From positions 1 to 13,290 of the forward strand of contig JAJZRK010000083.1 in NCBI GenBank assembly GCA_021802745.1: a DNA stretch of 13,290 nucleotides, given 5' to 3'. This DNA is from a bacterium (GTDB taxonomy: Bacteria; Gemmatimonadota; Gemmatimonadetes; Gemmatimonadales; Gemmatimonadaceae). Below, piece after piece: positions 7,301 to 13,290 of the stretch (positions are counted from its first letter, which is position 1; the number at the start of each line of letters is the position of its first letter). Made by a program: the position numbers and the translations under genes. The notes beneath the pieces were generated by a model, which was not told the DNA's origin, searched no databases, and saw only the letters and a program-made list of their open reading frames with translations.

Positions 7301-8831
7301 TCGTGGTCTCGATCCCCAGGCGCTCGCCCAGCGATTCAAGGTCCGGGCGCTGGCCAATGGTGACGATGACGGCGTCGCACGACAGCATGAACTCCGAGCG
7401 CGGAATCGGCTCGGGGCTCGGTCGGCCGCTCGCATCGGGGGCGCCGAGCCGCATGCGCGTGCACTCGAGCCCATTGACGCGCCCGTCGGCCGACGCGTGG
7501 AAGGCGTGCGGCGCGGCGAGAAACTCGAACTGAATGCCCTCGCGCTCCGCGTCGCTGACTTCGCGCCGGTCCGCCGGCATCTGCTCCCGCGTCCGCCGAT
7601 ACACGATGGTGACCTGATCGGCCCCGCAGCGCAGCGCGGTGCGCGCCGCATCGAGCGCCGAGTTTCCTCCCCCAATCACGAGCACGCGGCGGCCCGGCCG
7701 CCGCGGCCGCTCGAGCCGCACGCGGCGCAGGAACTCAACCGCGCCCACCACCCCCGGCAGGTCCTCGCCGGAAATGTCGAGCCGGCGCTCCACGTGCGCG
7801 CCGATGGCGAGGAAGACCGCGGCGTGGTCCTGGCGCAGGCCATCGAGCGAGAGCTCGCGACCCACGGCCGTGTTCAGCCTGAATTCGATGCCACTCGCGC
7901 GCAGGCGTTCGACTTCCGCGTCGAGGATCCGCTGCGGCAGCCGGAAGGTCGGAATGCCGACGGCGAGCATGCCACCCGCAACGGGCAGCGCCTCGTAGAT
8001 CGTGGGCCGGTAGCCCTTCTGGCGCAGCGCATGGGCACAGACCAGGCCAGCAGGGCCGGACCCGACAATGGCAATCGTCTCGCTCCGGTCCGGCGCGCTC
8101 GGCCGCGGCAGCGTGTACGACGGGAAGCGATCGGTGATGAATCGCTTGAGGGCGGGCAGGTTGATGGGGTCATCCACGCCGCCGCGCGTGCACGCCGCCG
8201 TGCAGGGGTGCGTGCAGACCCGCCCGCACACGGACGGAAGCGGGTTGTCGCGCAGGATGACGTGCAGTGCCTCCTCAAAGCGCCCCTGCGCGATGAGCGT
8301 GACATAGCCCTGGCCGCTCTGGTGCAGCGGGCAGGCTGACTGGCACGGGGCGTCGCCGCGGCGCGAAATGGAGAAGGCGCTCGGGACGCCCTGCGGATAC
8401 GGCAGATGAATGGCCTTGCGATTCGTGAGGCCGAGATCGAACTCCGACGGCAGCACCACCGGGCACGCACTCGTGCAGAGCCCGCAGCTCTTGCACTTGG
8501 CGGGGTCAACGTAGCGCGGACGCTTGCGGACGGTGACGGTGAAGTTGCCCGGCTCGCCCGTCACCTGTGTGACGTCCGAGAGCGTGAGCAGCTCGATGTC
8601 CTTCTGGCGGCTCAGGTCGGCGAGGCGCGGTGCCATGGTGCACATCGCGCAGTCGTTGGTGGGGAAGGTCTTGTCGAGCTGGGCCATGACCCCGCCCACG
8701 CAGGCCGCCTTCTCCACGAGGAAGACCTTCACGCCCGCGTTGGCGAGGTCGAGGGCCGCCTGCATGCCGCCAATGCCACCGCCCACGACCAGCGTCGCGC
8801 CGATGTCATTCGACCGCGGAAGGTCTATCAT
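4383..8831 (-). CDS. hdrA: HdrA-GltD/NfnL-HdrA fusion flavoprotein (1482 aa)
   Basis: This is a cytoplasmic electron hub with three flavin-binding units. Residues 1-155 are the front of an HdrA/QmoA-like module: FAD fold GGGIGG at 17-22, CAMC at 61-64, and CKSCGLCTSACP with Cys113, 116, 119 and 123. At about 155-568 a GltD/NfnL-type domain is inserted. It has Cys163 and 167, CGRVCTHPCTAAC (Cys202-214), an FAD site GSGPAG at 257-262, a nucleotide site GGGNSALDA at 387-395, YRRTREQMPA (suggesting NADPH) and an AGGDC motif near 531. The first HdrA module resumes with a seven-cysteine segment at 625-641 and QCVGSRD at 723. A complete second HdrA follows from about 923: CHCG at 929-932, GGGLAG at 1068-1073, QCVGSRD again at 1213, and two C-terminal [4Fe-4S] motifs at Cys1409-1419 and Cys1446-1456. 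The start (ATGA overlap) is translationally coupled. Substrates are inferred; either bifurcation or simple transfer is possible. Confidence 0.93.
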   Translation of the reverse strand: MIDLPRSNDIGATLVVGGGIGGMQAALDLANAGVKVFLVEKAACVGGVMAQLDKTFPTNDCAMCTMAPRLADLSRQKDIELLTLSDVTQVTGEPGNFTVTVRKRPRYVDPAKCKSCGLCTSACPVVLPSEFDLGLTNRKAIHLPYPQGVPSAFSISRRGDAPCQSACPLHQSGQGYVTLIAQGRFEEALHVILRDNPLPSVCGRVCTHPCTAACTRGGVDDPINLPALKRFITDRFPSYTLPRPSAPDRSETIAIVGSGPAGLVCAHALRQKGYRPTIYEALPVAGGMLAVGIPTFRLPQRILDAEVERLRASGIEFRLNTAVGRELSLDGLRQDHAAVFLAIGAHVERRLDISGEDLPGVVGAVEFLRRVRLERPRRPGRRVLVIGGGNSALDAARTALRCGADQVTIVYRRTREQMPADRREVSDAEREGIQFEFLAAPHAFHASADGRVNGLECTRMRLGAPDASGRPSPEPIPRSEFMLSCDAVIVTIGQRPDLESLGERLGIETTKWGTLKADPVTMETGLPGVFAGGDCVSGPDVIISAMLAGKKAANSIDRLLSGRDLRAGREREGPTVPEYVVDTTGIPVKREVAVPALDPFTRAATFDEIHTGYSEVEARAEAARCLSCAVCCDCHLCESACDAKAIDFTQRAESVTLQVGAIVLAPGYELFDARRKSNLGFGRFKNVVSAAQFERIMSASGPYDGHIVRPSDHAPPQRIAFIQCVGSRDVDRDYCSSVCCMYATKEALIAKEHCGEGLETDIFFMDARAYGKGFEAYYQRALEQGVRYIRCRPPVLEEIAGTGNVVIKYLTNDDVKAEREYDLVVLATGMLPPKDAPELATTFGISLNEFGFCRTTSFGPVESSRKGVFVCGPFTEPKDIPETVMQASGAASKVLALLRDVRGTLLTPEEYPPEVDVTGQEPRIGVFVCHCGTNIAGVVDVKDVAEYARGLPDVVHVETNLYTCSTDTQERIKAKIHEHRLNRVVVASCSPRTHEPLFRSSLREAGLNPYLFEMANIRDQCSWVHMHEPARATEKAKDLVRMALAKARLLVPLQKGSAPVKKAALVVGGGLAGMVASLDIAQQGYDVCLVERDAELGGNLRRLHNLGDDEDPQAALGDLVSRVRDNRRIRVLTRATLQSVDGSVGSFVSTIAINGAVEQVEHGVVVVATGAMEHRPTAHLYGEDERVLTQLELEARLAERGAAGLPSTVVMIQCVGSRDAEHPYCSRVCCAEAIKNALTIKALSPRTNVYILYRDIRTYGFREKFYTRARQQGVVFLRHEDDQKPVVSRGDDGLVVTVRDPQLARELTIAAGLVVLSVATVPHESNAAVAQLLKVPLNQDGFFLEAHMKLRPVDFATDGVFLAGLAHAAKSVDESIVQASAAAARAAGVLSQDALALEATVSSVVEASCDGCAYCVDPCPYKAITLVEYMRDGVVKKVVEVNESLCKGCGTCQATCPKRGIFVRGFTLDQIAAQVAAAVEVA

Positions 8832-10102
8832 GGTCTCACGGACGCGCGGTCCGCCTCCGGCGTGAGTTCCTGCTGCGCCCGCGCGCGGACGGCATGGAAG
8901 TAGAGCCCAAGCGGGCGGTCAATCATGTGCGCCCATTCTCCGAACGGCACCTCGACCACGATCATCGGCACGCAGATCGCCAGGTGCACGGCGTAGGCGT
9001 AGTGGGTGGCGAGTTCAAAGCCGGCGAGGCGCAGCACATGCAGCACGATGCCGCTCACCGCCGTCAGCCACAGCAGCAGCGGCAGGGAAAGCCCGCCCCG
9101 AGTGCGCAGGGCATTCTCGCGCGGGCGCCTGATGCGCCGCCACAGCGCATCCGAAGTCCCCCACAGGATGAACGCGGTGGCGAGATATCCCAGCCACCGC
9201 TGCGGATGCAGAGCGGAATGGATGGCGTCGGTCTGGAACCATCCGAGGAAGGCGGCGGTCAGGACGACCATCGTCACGGTGCCCACCACCATCAGCCAGT
9301 GCTTGAGCCACCGCCGCGGCACCGTCGCGGCGCTTCCCTCGTACAGCCACCACGTGACGACCGGGGCGCCGCGCGCCTCGGAGGGACATTCGCGCATTCC
9401 CCGGGCCGACGCCGCGTGGACGAACAGGGTCTTCGCCTCGGCCGCGAAGTGACGCGCCGCGGGCGGGCGGCTCCCCATCGTGAACCGGTACATCCGGCTG
9501 ACGTGGGCAACGAGAAAGACCAGCGGGAGCGCGTACGAGATCCAGGTGAAGTACCGGATCATCGGAAACATGTGCTCCATCGGCATGGCCGTTGCCGCGA
9601 AGTCAGGCAGCGAGAGGTCGGCCCAGTACAGGTGGTAGGCCACCACCAACGCGAGGACCAGGGCCGCCACGAATCCCAGCGATCCGAGATGCCACGCGCG
9701 GGAGCGCAGGATGTGCGAGGCGAGGCCCGTGAGGTCGTATTGGGCCGTCAGGTAGCGGCGCAGGGTCCGCATGGACGCGGCCGGGTCGGCCGCGCGCGGG
9801 CAGGCAATGGAGCAGTCGCCGCAGTCGTGACACAGCCAGGGCTCGAGCCCCTCGAGCACCGCGTCGCGCGCACCGATCAGAACGCGGTGGATGGGCCGGC
9901 GAGGGAATGTCACGCTGCCGTACGGCAGGTCGCAGACCACCGAACATCCGCCGCAGTTCAGGCAACTGCCGTCGAACTTGCCGTGTCGCTGGACGTCGCG
10001 GAGCAGTCCCGGCGAAACGCGACCGGGTGATTTGCGGCGTCCCTGCATTGGCTTGATGCCGATAGCGTTGTCGAGCGAATCGAGGCTGACCGGTGCGGCC
10101 AT
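8828..10102 (-). CDS. QmoC-like membrane subunit (HdrC-type ferredoxin domain plus heme-b-type membrane domain)
   Basis: This 424-residue protein has a cytoplasmic N-terminus with two [4Fe-4S] motifs, CLNCGGCSVVC (Cys47, 50, 53, 57) and CHDCGDCSIAC (Cys91, 94, 97, 101), like HdrC. About six predicted membrane helices follow, near residues 139-160, 183-203, 268-289, 303-320, 339-360 and 367-388. Several histidines in or near helices (for example 157, 200, 268, 355, 367, 373, 382) could bind heme b. The ending PFGEWAHMIDRPLGLYF resembles the last part of QmoC and DsrM/NarI-type subunits. QmoC is the quinone-reactive subunit of the Qmo complex of sulfate reducers, where it serves APS reductase; HdrE-type and DsrM-type relatives are alternatives. 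The ATG at 10102 has GGAGG nine bases upstream. It opens the operon and overlaps the next gene by 4 bases (ATGA). A role in passing electrons between the HdrA fusion and quinone is inferred. Confidence 0.85.
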   Translation of the reverse strand: MAAPVSLDSLDNAIGIKPMQGRRKSPGRVSPGLLRDVQRHGKFDGSCLNCGGCSVVCDLPYGSVTFPRRPIHRVLIGARDAVLEGLEPWLCHDCGDCSIACPRAADPAASMRTLRRYLTAQYDLTGLASHILRSRAWHLGSLGFVAALVLALVVAYHLYWADLSLPDFAATAMPMEHMFPMIRYFTWISYALPLVFLVAHVSRMYRFTMGSRPPAARHFAAEAKTLFVHAASARGMRECPSEARGAPVVTWWLYEGSAATVPRRWLKHWLMVVGTVTMVVLTAAFLGWFQTDAIHSALHPQRWLGYLATAFILWGTSDALWRRIRRPRENALRTRGGLSLPLLLWLTAVSGIVLHVLRLAGFELATHYAYAVHLAICVPMIVVEVPFGEWAHMIDRPLGLYFHAVRARAQQELTPEADRASVRP

Positions 10103-10134
10103 GCGCTGTGTCCTCCACCATCGCCACAGGTACG

Positions 10135-10200
10135 GATCGTCTCCTCGTTAAGCTCAACAATGGAATTAGTCAACTGGGTTACATAATAGATGGCACGCTG
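10135..10200 (-). promoter_or_regulatory. Probable promoter region of the hydrogenase/Qmo-like operon
   Basis: This is the most AT-rich stretch of the window, between hypE and the QmoC-like gene. Read on the minus strand it holds a good -10-like hexamer TATTAT at 10188-10183, though with no good -35 in front, and a -35-like TTGACT at 10073+100-10068+100, that is 10173-10168, with only a weak -10 after it. GTTGA occurs twice in direct orientation, 16 bases apart (plus-strand TCAAC at 10054+100 and 10070+100, that is 10154-10158 and 10170-10174), and might be a regulator site. The exact promoter and start of transcription cannot be fixed by eye. Confidence 0.4.
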
Positions 10201-10227
10201 TAAGAAGTTGCCCGACCGGCCAGGTGA

Positions 10228-10263
10228 CGACACGATTCGGACGCGAGGCGCCGCGGCGTGTCG
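10228..10263. repeat. Inverted repeat after hypE (possible transcript-end hairpin)
   Basis: CGACACG at 10228-10234 pairs perfectly with CGTGTCG at 10257-10263, and the 22-base loop is itself GC-rich and can fold internally. It starts 18 bases downstream of the hypE stop. No run of T follows on the minus strand, so it is not a textbook Rho-independent terminator. It could stabilise the 3' end of the hyp transcript, or it could be chance in GC-rich DNA. Confidence 0.35.
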
Positions 10264-10280
10264 CGGATGCTGCTGCCCAA

Positions 10281-11345
10281 TTAACAGATGCGCGGCAGCT
10301 GGTCACCGGGGAGCAGGTCCACCACGCGCGTACCGCCGAGGGCGGTGCGCAGGGCGACGACGCGCGGATGCGCCGCCACGACGCGCCCGATGCGCGCCGC
10401 CTCAGCGCCGAGCGGATGCGCCCGAAGCGCGCGCAGCGCACCATCGGCCCGGTCTTCGGTGACGAAGACCACCATCACGCCTTCGTTCGCCACGTACAGC
10501 GGGTCGAGGCCGAGCATCTCGCACGCAGCGCGGACGTCGCCGGGCACCGGCAGCGCGCCATCGGTGATTTCGATCCCTACGCCTGAGGCCGCCGCGATCT
10601 CGTTGAGCGCGCTGGCGACACCGCCGCGCGTCGGGTCGCGCAGCACGTGGATGTCGCCACCGAGCGGGCGAAGGGCATCCACGAGCGGCATCAGGCAGGC
10701 CGTGTCGCTGGTGATCGCGCTCTCGAACGACAGCCCTTCGCGCGCCGCCATGATCGCCATGCCGTGGTGCGCGATCGGCGCGGAGACGAGCACGACGTCA
10801 CCGGGTAGCGCGCGCGCCGGCGCCGGCCGGAACGCGGGATCCACGGTGCCGACGCCGGTGGTGGTGATGTACATCCCGTCCGCCTTGCCACGCTCTACGA
10901 CCTTCGTGTCGCCGGCCACGATGGGGACGCCCGCCGCGCGCGCGGCGGCCGCCATCTCGGCGATCACGCGGTCGAGCACCGCGAGCGACAGCCCTTCTTC
11001 CAGCACGAAGCCTGCCGTCAGGCAGACGGCGCGCGCGCCCATCATCGCCACGTCGTTGAGCGTGCCGTGCACCGCGAGCGCGCCGATGTTCCCGCCCGGA
11101 AACTCGAGGGGGTGCACCACGAAGCTGTCGGTGGAGATTGCCAGCTCGCCGCCCGGAATGGCGACCACCGACGCGTCCCCCAGCTGGACGAGCGCCGGGT
11201 TCGCGAAGGGCGGAAGGAAGTGGCGCGCAACGAGCTGGGCGCTCAGCTTGCCACCCGATCCGTGCCCGAGTTGCACACGGTCCGAATCTTCGAGCGGCAC
11301 CGGACAGTGGAGCGCGGCGGGATTCACCGGTGGCTTCTTCTTCAC
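10281..11345 (-). CDS. hypE: HypE carbamoyl dehydratase
   Basis: HypE accepts the carbamoyl group from HypF on its C-terminal cysteine, dehydrates it with ATP to thiocyanate and passes cyanide to the HypC-HypD iron site. The start chosen is the GTG at 11345, giving 354 residues. It overlaps the hypD stop as GTGA and places the N-terminal family segment ([12 protein letters not shown]) near residue 27. Motifs visible in order are [39 protein letters not shown] (ATP-binding AIRS/PurM fold) and [14 protein letters not shown]. The protein ends LPRIC, the conserved tail whose terminal cysteine carries the thiocarbamate, so the gene looks intact. It is the last gene of the maturation cluster, and the next gene starts 178 bases further on. 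Confidence 0.96.
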   Translation of the reverse strand: MKKKPPVNPAALHCPVPLEDSDRVQLGHGSGGKLSAQLVARHFLPPFANPALVQLGDASVVAIPGGELAISTDSFVVHPLEFPGGNIGALAVHGTLNDVAMMGARAVCLTAGFVLEEGLSLAVLDRVIAEMAAAARAAGVPIVAGDTKVVERGKADGMYITTTGVGTVDPAFRPAPARALPGDVVLVSAPIAHHGMAIMAAREGLSFESAITSDTACLMPLVDALRPLGGDIHVLRDPTRGGVASALNEIAAASGVGIEITDGALPVPGDVRAACEMLGLDPLYVANEGVMVVFVTEDRADGALRALRAHPLGAEAARIGRVVAAHPRVVALRTALGGTRVVDLLPGDQLPRIC

Positions 11346-12457
11346 GACGATGCCCCCGTGTGGTCGGTGCTGCGGTACCTGGCGACGCTGTGGTAGGCCG
11401 CACAAGCGCCCTCGCTCGAGACCATCGGCGCCCCGAGCGGTCGCTCCGGCGTGCAGGTGATGCCGAAGGCCGGGCACTGCGTCGGCTTGATGCGTCCGGT
11501 GAGCACGTCACCCGCGCGGCACGCCTTGGGTTCGGCCACCTTGAGCCCGCCGACGCCAAACCTTCTCTCGGCATCGAACGCCGCGAAGGCATTCCGCAGT
11601 TGCAGGCCGCTCATCGGAATCTCGCCGATGCCGCGCCACTGCCGGTCGGTCATCTCGAAGACCTGCGCCACCAGCGCGCGCGCCGCCGGCGTTCCCTGGC
11701 GGCGGACCGAGCGCACATACTGGTTCTCCACCGCATGCTGCCCGCGCTCGAGCTGGTTCACCGCCATCACGATGCCCTCGAGAATGTCCACCGGTTCGAA
11801 GCCCGTGACGATGATGGGCACCCGGTACTTCGCCGCGATCGGCTCGTACTCCTCCCATCCCATGATCGCGCAGACGTGGCCCGCGGCGAGAAACCCCTGC
11901 ACGCGGTTGTCGGGCGCCTCGAGAATGGCGGTGATCGCCGGCGGCACCGTGACGTGCGAGACGAGCACGGTGAAGTTCGTCACGCCGAGTTCGCGCGCGC
12001 GCCATACCGCCATGGCGTTGGCGGGCGCCGTGGTCTCGAACCCGACGGCGAAGAAAACGACCTCCCGGTCGGGGTGCGTCTGCGCGAGCGCGAGCGCATC
12101 GAGCGGCGAGTAGACGACCCGCACGTCGCCGCCGCGGGCGCGCACCTGCTGCAGGTCGCTGTGGCTGCCGGGCACCCGGAGCATGTCGCCGAACGAGGTG
12201 AAGATCACGCCGGGCAGCGCCGCGATCGCCAGCGCCTTGTCAATCTGTTCGAGCGGGGTCACGCAGACGGGGCAACCCGGGCCGTGGATCATTTCCACCG
12301 CCCCCTCGAGCAGTTCGTCGAGCCCCTGGCGCACGATGGTGTGCGTCTGGCCGCCGCATACCTCCATCAGCGTCCACGGCCGCGACGCCCTCGCCTTGAT
12401 GCGCGCGATGAGGGCCCTCGCCATGTCGGCGTCGCGGTATTCCGACAGGTATCTCAC
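11342..12457 (-). CDS. hypD: HypD hydrogenase maturation iron-sulfur protein
   Basis: HypD is the scaffold on which Fe(CN)2CO is assembled together with HypC. With the GTG start at 12457 the product is 371 residues, the normal family length. The start is supported by a GGAGG seven bases upstream, by the family N-terminus RYLSEYRD, and by a GTGA overlap with the hypC stop. Visible motifs are CGGQTHT (Cys34), [10 protein letters not shown] (Cys62, Cys65), GFETTAPAN near 139-147, and [14 protein letters not shown] near 193. A C-terminal set of cysteines at 313, 328, 335 and 352 fits the [4Fe-4S] site. One oddity: the segment before SSEGACAAY reads GAPMV, where I remember the family usually having a cysteine in place of the proline. 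I hold that comparison with low certainty. The stop overlaps the hypE start by 4 bases. Confidence 0.95.
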   Translation of the reverse strand: MRYLSEYRDADMARALIARIKARASRPWTLMEVCGGQTHTIVRQGLDELLEGAVEMIHGPGCPVCVTPLEQIDKALAIAALPGVIFTSFGDMLRVPGSHSDLQQVRARGGDVRVVYSPLDALALAQTHPDREVVFFAVGFETTAPANAMAVWRARELGVTNFTVLVSHVTVPPAITAILEAPDNRVQGFLAAGHVCAIMGWEEYEPIAAKYRVPIIVTGFEPVDILEGIVMAVNQLERGQHAVENQYVRSVRRQGTPAARALVAQVFEMTDRQWRGIGEIPMSGLQLRNAFAAFDAERRFGVGGLKVAEPKACRAGDVLTGRIKPTQCPAFGITCTPERPLGAPMVSSEGACAAYHSVARYRSTDHTGASS

Positions 12458-12747
12458 GCCCGGTCCTCCGTCTGCCGCAATCCTTCGTCGGCGACGTCGG
12501 ACATCCACGACAGTTCGTCGAGCTGGCTCATCTCCTTCAGCAGTTCGAACGTGCGGCGGGCCTCTTCTTCGTCCACCCGCGAAATGGCAAAGCCGACATG
12601 CACGATGACGAAATCGCCCACCGCCACCTCGTCGGCGACGTACTGCAGGCAGACATCCCGGCGCACGCCGCCGAAATCCACCACGCCCATGGTGAGGCCG
12701 GCGTCGTCGCGAATGGAGAGGATCTGGGCGGGGATACCAAGACACAT
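12454..12747 (-). CDS. hypC: HypC hydrogenase maturation chaperone
   Basis: HypC is a small chaperone that binds HypD while the Fe(CN)2CO unit is assembled and then carries it to the hydrogenase large-subunit precursor. The 97-residue protein starts MCLGIPAQI; the Cys2 exposed after methionine removal is the essential residue of the family and fixes the start at the ATG at 12747. The rest is an OB-fold pattern ([40 protein letters not shown]) followed by a short acidic helix. The family is usually 75 to 100 residues. The frame is open far upstream, but that extension overlaps hypF and has no family similarity. I see no Shine-Dalgarno sequence before this start. The stop overlaps the GTG start of hypD by 4 bases. 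HypC-type chaperones differ in which large subunit they serve; the obvious client here is MvhA. Confidence 0.95.
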   Translation of the reverse strand: MCLGIPAQILSIRDDAGLTMGVVDFGGVRRDVCLQYVADEVAVGDFVIVHVGFAISRVDEEEARRTFELLKEMSQLDELSWMSDVADEGLRQTEDRA

Positions 12748-12796
12748 AAGACGAAGGGTGCAGGAGACGGGGTGCGGGGGAAGACGAGTCGAAGGG

Positions 12797-13290
12797 TTAC
12801 TCGCGCGAAAGCGTCCACGCGGCGACGGCGGCCTGGCCGTAGCTGATGGCGCCGTCGTTCGGGCCGAGGGTGTGCGGGACGAGGACGCGGAGCCGCGCCT
12901 CGGTGAGCCGTCGCGCGATGTGCGTGAGCAGGCGGGCGTTTTGAAACGAACCGCCCGCCAGCGCCACGGTGCCGAGGCCAAAGCTGCCCGCGATGAGGCG
13001 CGCGAGGTCCACCGACGCCTCCACGATGCTCTCGTGAAAGCGCGCGGCGAGCAGCGCGACGTCCACGCCGTGCTTTCGCCCCTCGCCGAGTGCCCGGAGC
13101 AGCGGAACGGGATCGAGGTGCAGCCGGCCATCCGCCTCGTACGTCGGGAACGGCAGCGGCGCGGCGCGCAGGTCGCCGGCCAGCGCCTCCAGCTCCATCG
13201 CGGCCTGCCCCTCGAACGACGCGTGCCGACGCACGCCGAGCACGGCGGCGGCCGCGTCGAACAGGCGTCCCATGGACGACGCCAGCGGGG
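12797..13290 (-). CDS. hypF: HypF carbamoyltransferase, C-terminal part (5' end outside window)
   Basis: This is the C-terminal 164 or so codons of HypF, the carbamoyltransferase that uses carbamoyl phosphate and ATP to load a carbamoyl group on the C-terminal cysteine of HypE, the source of the cyanide ligands of [NiFe] hydrogenase. The frame stays open to the window edge and begins PLASSMGRLFDA, which matches the internal SSxGRLFDA motif of the Kae1-like domain. The ATG at 13273 is therefore an internal methionine and not the start. Further family motifs follow: EGQAAMELE, a FHES segment, LAGGSFQNARLL, and GPNDGAISYGQA close to the TAA stop. The missing N-terminal acylphosphatase, zinc-finger and YrdC domains should lie beyond base 13290. 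It is the first gene seen of a hypF-C-D-E cluster, 49 bases before hypC. hypA and hypB are not in the window. Confidence 0.93.
   Translation of the reverse strand, partial: PLASSMGRLFDAAAAVLGVRRHASFEGQAAMELEALAGDLRAAPLPFPTYEADGRLHLDPVPLLRALGEGRKHGVDVALLAARFHESIVEASVDLARLIAGSFGLGTVALAGGSFQNARLLTHIARRLTEARLRVLVPHTLGPNDGAISYGQAAVAAWTLSRE

Noticed and set aside
4731..8339. Plus-strand open frame of 1202 codons
   Set aside because: It lies wholly antisense to the HdrA fusion, which has clear FAD and Fe-S motifs. The translation is rich in R, H, A, V and D with no recognisable domain, as expected for the mirror frame of GC-rich coding DNA.
8894..10030. Plus-strand open frame of 378 codons
   Set aside because: It is the antisense shadow of the QmoC-like gene. 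Its low-complexity His/Arg/Gln-rich translation has no membrane segment or motif.
10190..10211. TGGCAC...TTGC resembling a sigma-54 promoter on the plus strand
   Set aside because: The spacing between the GG and GC elements is about six bases too long, and it points the wrong way, into hypE.
9958..10233. Minus-strand open frame of 91 codons starting in the hypE-QmoC gap
   Set aside because: Most of it overlaps the QmoC-like gene out of frame, the start has no ribosome site, and the part in the gap falls on promoter-like AT-rich sequence.
12458..12745. In-frame upstream extension of hypD starting at 12745
   Set aside because: HypD proteins start with the [12 protein letters not shown] segment. 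The GTG at 12457 has a good ribosome site and gives the family length, while the extension only overlaps hypC out of frame.
1..13290. Search for CRISPR arrays, tRNA or rRNA genes, insertion sequences and attachment sites
   Set aside because: Reading both strands, I saw no regularly spaced repeats, no tRNA-like fold with a TTCGA loop and acceptor stem, no transposase motifs and no flanking direct repeats.

Overview
All genes I can support lie on the minus strand, so transcription runs from base 13290 toward base 1. The window is very GC-rich, uses GTG starts often, and stops of upstream genes overlap starts of downstream genes by 4 bases at five junctions. It looks like a high-GC, probably anaerobic or facultative bacterium. 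The group 3c-type [NiFe] hydrogenase and Hdr/Qmo modules resemble those of methanogens and sulfate reducers, but the codon use and the quinone-type membrane subunit suggest a bacterium. I cannot assign a phylum.

Layout in order of transcription. (1) 13290-10281: a hydrogenase maturation cluster, hypF (3' end only), hypC, hypD and hypE, which makes and inserts the Fe(CN)2CO part of the active site. (2) 10280-10103: a 178-base AT-richer gap with a dyad and promoter-like elements. (3) 10102-837: a tightly packed operon. It encodes a QmoC-like protein (HdrC-type [4Fe-4S] domain plus six-helix membrane domain), a 1482-residue fusion of two HdrA modules with a GltD/NfnL-type NAD(P)H oxidoreductase domain inserted in the first, MvhD, a 67-residue unknown protein, hydrogenase small subunit MvhG, large subunit MvhA, and the endopeptidase that matures MvhA. 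(4) 784-182: a MarR-family regulator with an unusual cysteine-rich tail, preceded by its own promoter-like sequence. (5) 85-1: the first 28 codons of a probable rhodanese-like protein.

Inferred working model: MvhA splits H2 in the cytoplasm and electrons pass through MvhG and the [2Fe-2S] protein MvhD into the HdrA fusion. From there they could go to NAD(P) through the GltD-type domain, to ferredoxin through the polyferredoxin-type clusters, and to membrane quinone through the QmoC-like subunit. HdrB, the usual heterodisulfide-reducing partner, is not encoded here. The locus therefore looks like an Mvh hydrogenase joined to a Qmo-like quinone module through a three-flavin hub, a combination I do not recognise as a characterised system. 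The reactions and the direction of electron flow are inference.
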